A stretch of DNA of 64,000 nt from Procambarus clarkii (Eukaryota > Arthropoda > Malacostraca > Decapoda > Cambaridae), in the NCBI RefSeq assembly GCF_040958095.1, contig NC_091195.1, forward strand, positions 27,417,586 through 27,481,585, given 5' to 3'. The first letter of the stretch is position 1. Every line of letters starts with the position of its first letter. The notes below the pieces were generated by a model that worked only from the letters and a program-made list of their open reading frames with translations, did no database searches and was not told the origin of the DNA. Shown here one piece after another: positions 22,308 to 34,884 of the stretch. Both the position numbers and the translations under genes were made by a program.

Positions 22308-24062
22308 GTACTGCCACAGCACAGAGTAAGGCACTTAGCCGCAGCAACACAACAACTGGCCCCGTGTGGCCACAGCACACAGTAAGGCACTTAGCCGCAG
22401 CAACACAACAACTGGCCCCGTGTGGCCACAGCACACAGTAAGGCACTTAGCCGCACCAACACAACAACTGGCCCCGTGTGGCCACAGCACACAGTAAGGC
22501 ACTTAGCCGCACCAACACAACAACTGGCCCCGTGTGGCCACAGCACACAGTAAGGCACTTAGCCGCAGCAACACAACAACTGGCCCCGTGTGGCCACAGC
22601 ACACAGTAAGGCACTTAGCCGCAGCAACACAACAACTGGCCCCGTGTGGCCACAGCACAGAGTAAGGCACTTAGCCGCAGCAACACAACAACTGGCCCCG
22701 TGTGGCCACAGCACAGAGTAAGGCACTTAGCCGCAGCAACACAACAACTGGCCCCGTGTGGCCACAGCACACAGTAAGGCACTTAGCCGCACCAACACAA
22801 CAACTGGCCCCGTGTGGCCACAGCACAGAGTAAGGCACTTAGCCGCAGCAACACAACAACTGGCCCCGTGTGGCCACAGCACACAGTAAGGCACTTAGCC
22901 GCACCAACACAACAACTGGCCCCGTGTGGCCACAGCACACAGTAAGGCACTTAGCCGCAGCAACACAACAACTGGCCCCGTGTGGCCACAGCACACAGTA
23001 AGGCACTTAGCCGCACCAACACAACAACTGGCCCCGTGTGGCCACAGCACACAGAGTAAGGCACTTAGCCGCAGCAACACAACAACTGGCCCCGTGTGGC
23101 CACAGCACAGAGTAAGGCACTTAGCCGCAGCAACACAACAACTGGCCCCGTGTGGCCACAGCACACAGTAAGGCACTTAGCCGCACCAACACAACAACTG
23201 GCCCCGTGTGGCCACAGCACACAGTAAGGCACTTAGCCGCAGCAACACAACAACTGGCCCCGTGTGGCCACAGCACACAGTAAGGCACTTAGCCGCAGCA
23301 ACACAACAACTGGCCCCGTGTGGCCACAGCACAGAGTAAGGCACTTAGCCGCAGCAACACAACAACTGGCCCCGTGTGGCCACAGCACAGAGTAAGGCAC
23401 TTAGCCGCAGCAACACAACAACTGGCCCCGTGTGGCCACAGCACACAGTAAGGCACTTAGCCGCACCAACACAACAACTGGCCCCGTGTGGCCACAGCAC
23501 ACAGTAAGGCACTTAGCCGCAGCAACACAACAACTGGCCCCGTGTGGCCACAGCACACAGTAAGGCACTTAGCCGCAGCAACACAACAACTGGCCCCGTG
23601 TGGCCACAGCACAGAGTAAGGCACTTAGCCGCAGCAACACAACAACTGGCCCCGTGTGGCCACAGCACACAGTAAGGCACTTAGCCGCACCAACACAACA
23701 ACTGGCCCCGTGTGGCCACAGCACAGAGTAAGGCACTTAGCCGCAGCAACACAACAACTGGCCCCGTGTGGCCACAGCACACAGTAAGGCACTTAGCCGC
23801 AGCAACACAACAACTGGCCCCGTGTGGCCACAGCACAGAGTAAGGCACTTAGCCGCACCAACACAACAACTGGCCCCGTGTGGCCACAGCACAGAGTAAG
23901 GCACTTAGCCGCACCAACACAACAACTGGCCCCGTGTGGCCACAGCACACAGTAAGGCACTTAGCCGCAGCAACACAACAACTGGCCCCGTGTGGCCACA
24001 GCACACAGTAAGGCACTTAGCCGCACCAACACAACAACTGGCCCCGTGTGGCCACAGCACAC
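22307..24062. repeat. 56-bp minisatellite, about 31 copies
   Basis: Unit agtaaggcacttagccgcag plus caacacaacaactggccccg and tgtggccacagcacac. Each copy contains the 10-bp perfect palindrome tgtggccaca. Two positions vary between copies (gcagcaac/gcaccaac and acacag/acagag). It lies in the 24.5-kb TNPO3 intron. Confidence 0.97.
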
Positions 24063-24138
24063 AAGATAGACAAAACTTAACATAGTTCATGAATAGAAAA
24101 AATCACAAAAATAAAAAACAGAACATCAATGATTAAAA

Positions 24139-24270
24139 GTCTCCCTTCATGCAGGTCGGCGTTCGATCCCCGACCGTCCAAGTGGTTAGGCACCATCCCC
24201 CCCCCCCCCCCCGCTGTCCCATCCCAAATCCTTACCCTGACCCCTTCCCAGTGCTATAGTCGTAATTTTT
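24139..24270 (+). mobile_element. SINE fragment, 5'-truncated
   Basis: Contains a box-B-like cggcgttcgatccccgaccg, a linker gtccaagtggttaggcacca, a C run and ccttaccctgaccccttccc, ending in an A/T-rich run. A tRNA-derived SINE of a different type from A and B. Confidence 0.5.
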
Positions 24271-24490
24271 TTTTTTTAAAACAAAAGACCACTCAAACAT
24301 CTGCTCTGGTCAATGTCAACACCATAACCTCATCAACAACAAAACATTAAGAAATGCCAACACTGTCAAATTAACTCTAGCAAGAAAATAAGAGAAAATC
24401 AGAAAATTAAAAGTTGAAACAGCGACCGTAAAACACCAAGATGGAGTAAAGTCTCGGACCATTTACTTAGCACATTTCACTTTGGGGAAT

Positions 24491-25163
24491 CAAAGAGATT
24501 GCAGACCAGACCAGACCACACACTAGAAAGTGAAGGGACGACGACGTTTCAGGCCGTCCTAGACCATTCTCGGCTTATCAACTTCAGAATGATCCAGGAC
24601 GGACCGAAACGTCGTCATCCCTTCACTTTCTAGTGTGTGGTCGGGTCAACATACTTCCATTCTTGGCCCATCAACTTCAGAATGGTCCAGGACGGACCGA
24701 AACGTCGTCAACCCTTCACTTTCTAGTGTGTGGTCTGGTCAACATACTTCCATTCTTGGCCCATCAACTTCAGAATGGTCCAGGACGGACCGAAACATCG
24801 TCAACCCTTCACTTTCTAGTGTGTGGTCTGGTCAACATACTTCCATTCTTGGCCCATCAACTTCAGAATGGTCCAGGACGGACCGAAACATCGTCAACCC
24901 TTCACTTTCTAGTGTGTGGTCTGGTCAACAAACTTCCATTCTTGGCCCATCAACTTCAGAATGGTCCAGGACGGACCGAAACATCGTCAACCCTTCACTT
25001 TCTAGTGTGTGGTCGGGTCAACATACTTCCATTCTTGGCCCATCAACTTCAGAATGGTCCAGGACGGACCGAAACATCGTCAACCCTTCACTTTCTAGTG
25101 TGTGGTCGGGTCAACATATTTCAGCCACGTTATTGTGACTCCTCGTCTGCAAAGAGATTGCAG
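24491..25163 (+). mobile_element. HP1 copy with its right arm amplified six-fold
   Basis: Left arm from 24505; then the right-arm segment (tcaacttcagaatggtccag to tctagtgtgtggtcgggtca) repeats about six times with a 93-bp period (24569-25130), before one tail ending gactcctcgtctgc. Flanked by caaagagattgcag on both sides (24491-24504, 25150-25163), a perfect 14-bp duplication. Long open frames here follow only from 93 being divisible by three. Confidence 0.88.
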
Positions 25164-25232
25164 CACTTGCTTATCCCATCAACCCATATCAACTCACTTT
25201 ACACTTACTGGAAAAACTGTGCAGAGAAAACC

Positions 25233-25383
25233 GAGAAGATCCACCAGGTCTGTGAGGTGGCACATACCTACGACCCCGGCATTGCGAGCCGCGTACTCTA
25301 CCACTGGCCCACCACAGACTTGTAAAACTGGTAATTTCAGGGTCGTAGGGTCGTGCCACCTCACAGCCCTGGTGGATTTTCTC
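25233..25383. repeat. Inverted repeat of a tRNA-like SINE head
   Basis: Arms 25233-25276 and 25340-25383 pair with few mismatches (gatccaccagg...tgtgaggtggca). Between them the minus strand reads ccagtggtagagtacgcggc followed by tcgcaatgccggggtcgtag, like the D and anticodon arms of tRNA-Ala(CGC). It looks like two SINE heads inserted tail to tail. Confidence 0.55.
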
Positions 25384-25439
25384 ATTAATATACATCACGT
25401 TAGTGTTTGCGAAACCGTCTTTGCCAGCAGATGGAAAAT

Positions 25440-26340
25440 GTGATTTTAGTCCACCACCAACCCAATATATATATAGTGAATTTACCTGCAGAAAATCATG
25501 TTTTCTTCCTACAAAACCCCTATAAAATACCTTTTAGTATGTTTCAACAAAATTGAATGAAAGTTTTATTTTCTACAAAAATATTTATGTAAATTATGTC
25601 TCATTTATAAGTGAGCAAATATGGTATAGTGTATTAACATCATAAGTATGGACAATTAAGAATGAATACAAATGTCAAGAAACTTGTTCAAACGAGTCAC
25701 GTCTAGGAAAAAAGGCAAGTCATTGTGTCAATTTGGCAGGAAGTCATCATGTGTTCTGGAGGAGTGATATTGAACTGTAGCAAGTATATTAGTAAGTAAT
25801 ATACTTGCTCCATATTCTCACTAACTTAAAGTGCAGATGAGATGGCTCTTAATTTTACATAACCAATCTGTAAGTGTTCCACATTCCTACAAGACCTACA
25901 CTAATTCATGGTCCACTAATTACAAATTAACAACTCTTCACAACCTGCTAGATGTTGGTCAGTTTGGTCAAGGCGAGGTAGAAGCATTGTAACACAAGCT
26001 TTGACAGCACATTGTCAGTATTACGGGCTATTCATGTGTATAATAGTGAATGAATAAACTGAGTACCAATCTTCATCAATCAGTCAGTCCACATTCACTC
26101 CAAAAAATCTACCACTTACGGGCTGGCCTATTCATGCCCGTGCCACCTCTTGGGTAGCTTCATCTTCATCAATCAGTCAGTGTAAACTTGTATAGTGGTT
26201 CAGTACTGACACATGAGAGATACCGCACATCTTCAACATTCACCAGCAACAATGCAACACTCGACACATGTCCAGTTCCTACCCCTCACAAGATGCTTCA
26301 GCCTCACGGCAGACCAGACAACCAGACTCCGCTATGCTCT
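25440..26340. other. AT-rich intron sequence with one short repeat
   Basis: Mostly unassigned intron DNA. A copy of the acttacgggct...gcccgtgccacctcttggg repeat lies at 26108-26182, with a half copy near 26020-26090. Confidence 0.5.
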
Positions 26341-26357
26341 CCAGCTCCTCAACTCTG

Positions 26358-26625
26358 CCCACATTCAGAGCACCGCACTACACACACTCGCTCAGCATCC
26401 AACCTCTCTGCCCACATTCAGGGCACCGCACTACACACACTCACCCAGCATCCGACCTCTCTGCCCACATTCAGAGCACCGCACTACACACACTCGCCCA
26501 GCATCCGACCTCTCTGCCCACATTCAGGGCACCGCACTACACACACTCACCCAGCATCCGACCTCTCTGCCCACATTCAGAGCACCGCACTACACACACT
26601 CACCCAGCATCCGACCTCTCTGCCC
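26358..26625. repeat. 53-bp tandem repeat, 5 copies
   Basis: Unit cccacattcagagcaccgca plus ctacacacactcgcccagca and tccgacctctctg. Because 53 is not a multiple of three, all three frames stay open by rotation, giving three overlapping false ORFs. Confidence 0.93.
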
Positions 26626-26639
26626 CCCCGGCCAGACTC

Positions 26640-27850
26640 AGCTCTCTGCCCTGCTCCAGGCTTCCTCTCAACTTCCACCACACTGCACAACATTGCCAAC
26701 AAACTGACTGCTATAACCAAAACTATACTAAAATAAAAATAAAAACCCACTAAACTCTGTGTCTAACAAAACCCGTACACGTAAACATATGTTAAACTAC
26801 CAAACTTACAGTATTTATCAACTTATCTGTCAAGACTGTGTGTTAAGCAGAACAGATCAGTGAAGAAATTCAGTTTATGGTAATACATGTTTGGCCACAC
26901 TATTAAGTCACCTCCATCTCCCAGGTGAGTGTGTGAGAATTATATAACCCCAATAGTAGCACACACATTTAACAAATTCATACCTATAGATAATTATTAG
27001 CTACTCTTCAAAATAACTGGATATGTTATATTTCATGATACTATGTTATATTTCAGATCAGAATAACATGGCAGTGCATCATGGTACAACTGATTCGAGC
27101 CACTTCATATACCAGTGTAACCCATTCACAACACTATAAACAGCAAGTGTTAGGTCAGTTCTAGAACATAAACCCCCACCATTCAGGCACCAGCCTCACA
27201 AGCATAAAAAAATCATTCAAGGTCCAGACAATTGAGCGCTGTGAATTGTGAATTCCATTCAACAACAGAAGAGATAAGGGTTGGAGAAAATATGATCACA
27301 GCTTCAAGTACATTACGAGGACGTGAAAAGGTAAACATGAACAGTGCTGTGCATTCGAAGGGATACAGGTCATAGTTGGTAAAACAGTCAGAGAGCTATA
27401 AGACGACGAGACAGCACGAGTGGTAATTATGTGGAATGAGCTTCGAGAAGTTGTGGAAAAAATGGGAATGAATATAACATGCTAGACATATTTATAAACA
27501 CCCTCCTCTGCAAACACAGTTGTAGACTGTTGGCACAATTTAAGTGAGGTCAATGTCAAACCAGTCATTAGTTTCAAAGCATCGTATGATGAAGATTAAC
27601 GGGAAAACAAGACACTCCGAGGGTAGCTCCGATCCTGTAACCACACACAATTACACTCCAGATACAATAACAATGGGGCAGAATCCAAAACCTAGATTTA
27701 ATTCCCCATACACACAATTAGTTACTGTAATTCAAAACCATTACTCAACCTTATAGAGTAACTCGTATGATATGGAGGTATAAATTCTGAGTTTCCCGAA
27801 TCTTTTTGGCTATGACCCCAAATTCTGGTCGTTGGACTAGCTTGACTCGC
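26640..27850. other. Intron sequence, nothing recognised
   Basis: A stretch near 27270-27450 (tgtggaatgagcttcgagaa) faintly recalls the end of a LINE reverse transcriptase, too degraded to call. Confidence 0.4.
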
Positions 27851-27853
27851 CCT

Positions 27854-28090
27854 AGCCGGTCGGCCGAGCAGACAGCACGCTGGACTTGTCATCCTGTGGT
27901 CCCGGGTTCGATCCCGGGCGCCGGCGAGAAACAATGAGCAGTTTCTTTCACCCTATGCCCCTGTTACCTAGCAGTAAAATAGGTACCTGGGAGTTAGTCA
28001 GCTGTGACGGGCTGCTTCCTGGGGGTGGAGGCCTGGTCGAGGACCGGGCCGCGGGGACACTAAAGCCCCGAAATCATCTCAAGATAACCT
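27854..28090 (+). mobile_element. tRNA-derived SINE, head type A
   Basis: Head agccggtcggccgagcagac, box-B ggttcgatccc, the full shared body and an end of ctcaagataacctc. Near full length. Confidence 0.9.
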
Positions 28091-28099
28091 CATACATTC

Positions 28100-29180
28100 A
28101 GATAATTATATTCTTTAGACAATCACTAATGACTGCAACTAAATCAACGGAGCCTAGCAACAGTTTCGGGACGTGCCACAGAGCCTTAAAAACCAGTCCA
28201 TGATGTGGTAGTAATAAGCAACAAAATTAACAAAATAATAATTCAAATGATAGGAAGTGTTCTGCCTGGACTACCATTGTGGCCGGTGTTGAGATCATAA
28301 CTACCAATCAACCTTCAACAATACCCTTGCCCTCCCCTTTTATCCAGGAGTTATCATCATATAATGTTCCTTATATCATTACCGTTTGCTGTAGACGGAC
28401 ACTACAGATGAGGGAAAAGTCACTCTCCCTCAAAACAATTTGCACACCACACAATAGGAAAAGAAAGAAAATGGAGAATGAAAAAAATTATTTTTGTTTA
28501 CTAACTTTAATATGGAAAAAAAAAAAATTCTGTTCCATATTAAAGGGAACTGTAATGGAAAAAAATTTCCATCACATTAAAAATGTAATTAGGTAAACAT
28601 TACATTAAAAATGTAATTGGAAGTAAGTATCGTACTGCTCAAAGGAACCCCTATTCCATTTGCTAAGCCAAGCCTGCGATACCTTGTACCCTTCAACCAC
28701 TCCCCCTTCTTAAGGGCAGGGCCAGTAAAGTGCTGTAAAAATGGTTGGGTTTTGTATGGGTAAATTGAATGCATAATATTAAACCCTCACATACTGAATA
28801 AAGAGCAAATGATGTTTGCCAACATTTGGGCAGGTAAACTAAAGGAGTTAGATTGTCTACAAGATGTCCTCAAAATCAGAGTTAAACTAATTATTAAGAC
28901 TGAAATACTGTACTGTACCACTATGTACTAGAAATATCACCAAGCTGTTGTTTGCTAGTGTGAAAATATTGAATGTTTTGAGAGATTCACCTCAATGCAA
29001 TTGATTTTGTATTTAAATTATGCCAGGATTACAATTTCTTATATATTTATCAGACCTCTGGTACACTCGGGTATACGGAGGGGATGAACTTTAAGGGCGG
29101 TCAGTTATACACTCACCTTCTCTATCCTTCCTCCATTAATTAAATTTCGATCAAGGGGAGGGGAGTGATGAGAGATGGTG
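28100..29180. other. Intron sequence, nothing recognised
   Basis: AT-rich DNA with a small inverted pair near 28540-28620 (attacattaaaaatgtaatt). No gene or named repeat was identified. Confidence 0.4.
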
Positions 29181-29189
29181 AGATGGGGT

Positions 29190-29325
29190 GAGGTGGAGCG
29201 GAGAGCAGCGATGGAGCACAAGTGTGGGGTCGTGAGGTGGAGCGGAGAGCAGCGATGGAGCACAAGTGTGGGGTCGTGAGGTGGAGCGGAGAGCAGCGAC
29301 GGAGCACAAGTGTGAGGTCGGGAGG
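29190..29325. repeat. 44-bp tandem repeat, 3 copies
   Basis: Unit ggtggagcggagagcagcga plus tggagcacaagtgtggggtc and gtga. Confidence 0.88.
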
Positions 29326-30116
29326 TGCGGTAGGCCTCGTCACCACACGAGGACCGTGTCTACATTCACCTGAACTGGCCGCAGTCCCACCGAGAGCTTT
29401 GTATATGTAAATGACTTGATAAACTGATCGTTTGGATTCCTATTACTGAGGTTTTTTTAACAGCTGTTGAGAATGAAGGGTGTGTGTTGCTCTTTGGTGA
29501 AGTTTTGGGTGGTAGCCGTCCGTACTAGACAGGAAGTCGCGATGTACAGGAGTTTGGTAGTGATAAATGAAGAAGAAAATCCAAAGGACTGCATGAGGGT
29601 CGCTGCAGTGGTCAGGTGGACGCAAGGACAGGTTGGACTGTAAATCCAGATAAAATACTTTAAAGCACAGACATGACTCTTGCCTTCCCAAATGCCTGGA
29701 CTTGACGGAGCAAAACTAAAATCATGATAGGCAGGGTTAAACAAAGCTATTCAACATGCTGGCTAATACATTTATATTTTACATTTATATCTGAACAGCT
29801 CTATGGAAGTCTTACCATTATAAAGAAAACTCTGGCCACTCTAGATGCCATGTGAAGCTCCGACCTTAAAGACTATACATTACGTAAACAATAATGTTTG
29901 GCCAAGGGGTGTGGCAGTGTGCATAACTTACCAGTGTATCTTGAGGTTATCTTGAGATGATTTCGGGGCTTTAGTGTCCCCGCGGCCCGGTCCTCGACCA
30001 GGCCTCCACCCCCCCCAGGAAGCAGCCCGTGACAGCTGACTAACTCCCAGGTACCTATTTTACTGCTAGGTAACAGGGGCATAGGGTGAAAGAAACTCTG
30101 CCCATTGTTTCTCGCC

Positions 30117-31106
30117 TGTCGGAAAATCCGACACCATTCAATATATCATACAGATAATTGCTGTTGTATAAACAAGTTACCCATAGAAAACGTAACTTGT
30201 AGTGGAATTACCGTCTAAAGAAAACAGGATATCATCACCACACACTATTATAATTCACCACCTATTATGGTGGGAATTATTCTTAAATACATTAGTCTTT
30301 GGACTTTACCATCATAAAAACATCTTATATAAATTAACTTAATTATCAATATTAAAGTAGAGTAAATGTGACCCTTCTATCACGTTCTGAAATCTGGACA
30401 ATGTAAGCCAGGCGTCAGAGTGAGGAGGAGGGCAGCCATTGTTGTTATACGAGACCAGAGGCTCACACGGGAGCAAATTCGGCTCCTGTTAAATTTACTT
30501 GGACGTAGTGTTATGGAAGCCAAAGGTGTACCATTGTCAACACGATGTCTACAATTCAAGTTAAGTCTATCCGAAACCCGTTCATCATTCATTTATGGCC
30601 ATTAATGTCAGGATATAGGGTTAGCCGGTTAGAACGCGAAATCGCCTCAAACTAAAGGTAATTAAGCCAGGTCTCAATGTTCCATATAGTGTTTTCTCTG
30701 AAATACTTGTCATATACTAGGTTTCTGGCTTCACAGCTAGCGCCCTTTTGACAGGTCAAGACGAGGATGCAAGATTTGTGCACCAGTTACTGGGTGATAT
30801 GGAAGCTACCTCAAAGAGGATAATTTGGTGTCTACACCCTAGTTATACCTGGTGGACTAACCTGCTGTACTATAAGATAAGGAACCTTTTCAATGTATGT
30901 AGCTATTACTGTAGTTTGATTGGCTGCATATATATTAATTTAATAACCCCCCTAATGTGTAGAGGATCGATTTGTGAGATTATGAGATTATTGCAGAAAT
31001 ACAGTCCACTCATTATTATACAAATTGCTATCGAAGTATATAAATTAACGTAAATATAAATTCATATAAATTAAATAAATATAAATCTCACAGGTCGGTT
31101 CCCACA
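30117..31106 (+). repeat. 5' LTR
   Basis: 990-bp direct repeat, TGTCGG...CCCACA, nearly identical to 33138-34127. ORFs within it are incidental. Confidence 0.93.
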
Positions 31107-33137
31107 TTATTTGGTCATCTTCGAACCGGATGACGGATTATTTGATCCTTTGAACCCACATTTGGTCATCTTAGTACCGGATGAACCAGTTAACCAGTGG
31201 ATTCATTAAATATACTAGTGCAGTGTTATTTAAACAAAGCCAGCCAGTCATAGACAGCGGCGTTGCCTCGTGGGAGCTCAGGAGCCTCCCTCAGCCCAGT
31301 TCAGCTTCGTCAGCGGTTTCATGCACACCCACAGATATTTGGTGGCGTGTTATTTCGTGAAATGACAGCGCTAATATAGAATCCAGCCAAATTAGTGACT
31401 GTGTCTTCGCGAGATTGTTCACGGATTTCGTGGTGTTACATTTCGCGAGAGATTATCTACGAATTTTGTGGACTTTATTTCGCGAGGTCACTAATAATAT
31501 TTAATACTTCTAGATAATATTAGAAGTTTCATAGAGGCTAATTAAGAGGCTATTATCAATAATTGTGTATATTATTTCTCCAAAATAGAGAATTATTTAA
31601 TATATATTGCACTAGTGATCACAGTATAATATTTACTAATTGCCAACCCACAACAGGGTAGGATATTAACCATTCACTAGTTGAACTATTATCGTTCATC
31701 CTAGTCCCATTATTACCATAGTCAGTTGTACTATATTGATTAACCTAGCACCATTAATGAATGGTCCAGACCCTATTTTGGGTGTAATTTTTATCAACTC
31801 GAGTTGAGTTGTGTATATATAATAATTTACTTATGATCATTACACCTTTGAGTGATTAATTAGTGTCTCTACCATCCTAGGGTGATATAGAAGAGCTAAC
31901 CTAAAGGTACTTCCATGACACTGGTTTATCACTCAAATCATTAGTGTGTATGATTGTATATATATAATGTGTATTAATTTTAAGTGCTAACCTCTAGTAG
32001 AGGTAGGATTATTGCCTAGTGAGTGCAGCATTTACCCTAGGCTACCATTAGTGTTTGTTCAGTATTATGAGCAGCCCAAGTACAAGTCCCACAAGGCTTC
32101 ACCAACGAGCCAGTATGGATAATGCAGGGAGAATGAAAAGAACCCTTGCAGGTCTTAAAGGCCACTTAACAAGACAGATCAAGAAATGTGAAGATTTGTC
32201 ACAACAATCTCAAGTTGATTATGCTGACCTGGAAAGCTATTATCAGGCAGCTGCAGGTAAATTTGAACAAATCAAATGCCAAATGGCTGTCCTTGTGGGG
32301 ACAGACTACTACCATCAATTCATTGGTAGCCCTACTAAATATCAGGGCATAACCATGTTAAACTCTGCAGGAGGTAAATTACTCTCAGGCCCAGTATCAA
32401 GCCTGAGGAGACCTATGCCTGCAGATAAACAATACCAGTAGAAACCTAAATTTGTCAGCTGATTATATTTCTCCAGTAGCATTATACTAAGGAGATTACA
32501 GCTGACTATACCAACAGAGGTTGATGTTAGTATCATCATTTGAAGCTGAAGATGAGTTCATGAGGCCTCAGTGGCAAATCAGTGAACAGTAGCCTAAAAC
32601 AGCTACAAGTCACTGCGACCAATGTCACTGAACCCACTGCAGTCTCAGAACCATACTTTACTTTAATGATGAGCTATTCAATCTTCTGAATCAATTAACT
32701 AAATTAAACCCCAATAAATCTGATGACTGATTTGATACATTTATTATTTAATCAAGATGTATTCCATGGGCCTCAGTGTTTATATATCAGTGACCAGTTA
32801 CCTGAAGAAACTTCAAGTTATATCTAATGTCACTGATCTCACTGCAGTCCCTGAATCATACTTGACTGTAGTACTTGATCACATTCAGTCTTCTGGGTTA
32901 AATAATAAGTAATAAGGCTTGAATATTAGCCTTTCAAGAGTTGACAGGGAAATGTAATCGCATTAGACTTCTAACCCCTGCAACTCTAGTACGGGACATC
33001 CGTCCTGTGCGAACAGACGCACAAATGTGTGATTACTAACTACTAACATCAAATTAATGTAATAATTCGATGGAGGAGTATCGGTGTTCGTCTGTTCTAA
33101 TTAGGACTTCGACCCGTGAGCAGCCCCTGGGGAATTA

Positions 33138-34127
33138 TGTCGGAAAATCCGACACCATTCAATATATCATACAGATAATTGCTGTTGTATAAACAAGTTA
33201 CCCATAGAAAACGTAACTTGTAGTGGAATTACCGTCTAAAGAAAACGGGATATCATCACCACACACTATTATAATTCACCACCTATTATGGTGGGAATTA
33301 TTCTTAAATACATTAGTCTTTGGACTTTACCATCATAAAAACATCTTATATAAATTAACTTAATTATCAATATTAAAGTAGAGTAAATGTGACCCTTCTA
33401 TCACGTTCTGAAATCTGGACAATGTAAGCCAGGCGTCAGAGTGAGGAGGAGGGCAGCCATTGTTGTTATACGAGACCAGAGGCTCACACGGGAGCAAATT
33501 TGGCTCCTGTTAAATTTACTTGGACGTAGTGTTATGGAAGCCAAAGGTGTACCATTGTCAACACGATGTCTACAATTCAAGTTAAGTCTATCCGAAACCC
33601 GTTTATCATTCATTTATGGCCATTAATGTCAGGATATAGGGTTAGCCGGTTAGAACGCGAAATCGCCTCAAACTAAAGGTAATTAAGCCAGGTCTCAATG
33701 TTCCATATAGTGTTTTCTCTGAAATACTTGTCATATACTAGGTTTCTGGCTTCACAGCTAGCGCCCTTTTGACAGGTCAAGACGAGGATGCAAGATTTGT
33801 GCACCAGTTACTGGGTGATATGGAAGCTACCTCAAAGAGGATAATTTGGTGTCTACACCCTAGTTATACCTGGTGGACTAACCTGCTGTACTATAAGATA
33901 AGGAACCTTTTCAATGTATGTAGCTATTACTGTAGTTTGATTGGCTGCATATATATTAATTTAATAACCCCCCTAATGTGTAGAGGATCGATTTGTGAGA
34001 TTATGAGATTATTGCAGAAATACAGTCCACTCATTATTATACAAATTGCTATCGAAGTATATAAATTAACGTAAATATAAATTCATATAAATTAAATAAA
34101 TATAAATCTCACAGGTCGGTTCCCACA
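33138..34127 (+). repeat. 3' LTR
   Basis: 990-bp direct repeat of the 5' LTR, equal in length and differing at about three sites. Confidence 0.93.
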
Positions 34128-34884
34128 TCGCCGGCGCCCGGGATCGAACCCAGGATCACAAGTCCAGCGTGCTGTCCGCTCGCCTGACCGGCTCCCGGTA
34201 GTACACGGTTACCTCGGAGACACTCTTAGCAGGCACCACAATGCCCCTTCCATATTGTATACAAACCATTACATCAAACACCAAAATATAAAATGTATGA
34301 AACAAACCAATAGCGATATTTGGAAAAAAAAACAAAAAAAATTTACAAAGCGAATGAATTTCCCAAGCGATGTAACATTCAGTTTTTTTTTTAATGAATT
34401 TCAAAAGCTACTATAATTATCAGCATTTAAGATGCACTTCCACTTTGGTACCCAGATTTTACAGGGATGTTTTGTGTCTTGTGGGGGTATTTCTCGTACA
34501 TTATATAAGAGGCTTTACTCAAGTTCTCTTCAACGCAGTTCTCACCTTTATATTTCCGTGATATTTGGCTTTTAAAAAATGTCACTCAAATCTTAGAATT
34601 GTTTTTCCCTTACATCTCCCAGGTTTTACATTACTGCATAATCATGTTTTGGTGTCATTGGAAAGAACAGACACGTACTATAATCCAAATAGGCAAAATT
34701 TATAATTTGCGTGTCCAAACAAAAAAAATTCTTTTCCAAAATATATTATATAAGTACTATACATATACTCTTATCAGTGTGTGTATTTGGTGTGAACTCA
34801 CCATTATTGCTAATTTAGTTTGGTTCTCATGACATGGATGGAAAAAAAATTACTTACGCTGGCCGATTTCTTTCTAAGCTCAAA

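Larger units (their letters stand above)
30117..34127 (+). mobile_element. Young non-autonomous BEL/Pao-like LTR retrotransposon
   Basis: Fossil LTR element, 4.0 kb. The LTRs are 30117-31106 and 33138-34127, each 990 bp, starting TG and ending CA, with about three differences between them. That means a recent insertion. The 5-bp target duplication tcgcc is perfect. The internal region is only 2.0 kb and holds one short gag-like frame (32055-32441, with RTLAGLKGHLTRQIKKCE), whose style suits BEL/Pao gag. No protease, polymerase or integrase region is visible, so it is not whole and would have relied on other copies. The family assignment is moderate; the LTR structure is certain. Confidence 0.9.
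29940..34196 (-). mobile_element. tRNA-derived SINE, head type A, split by an LTR element
   Basis: The body lies at 29940-30116 and the head at 34128-34196 (tcgccggcgcccgggatcga to gaccggctccc). Joined in register they are one ordinary minus-strand SINE copy. The 5-bp sequence tcgcc occurs on both sides of the inserted element, as its target duplication. Confidence 0.9.

Noticed and set aside
22307-24062. CRISPR-like array appearance
   Set aside because: Units are contiguous with no unique spacers, and the DNA is a eukaryotic intron.
24633-25325. 230-codon repeat protein
   Set aside because: It is the 93-bp amplified hairpin arm, open by period only.
26188-26736. Three overlapping frames of 160-180 codons
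   Set aside because: A 53-bp tandem repeat rotates through the three frames; no domain.
30420-31053. Short frames inside the LTR, repeated at 33441-34074
   Set aside because: Both LTR copies carry them equally; no homology, so incidental.
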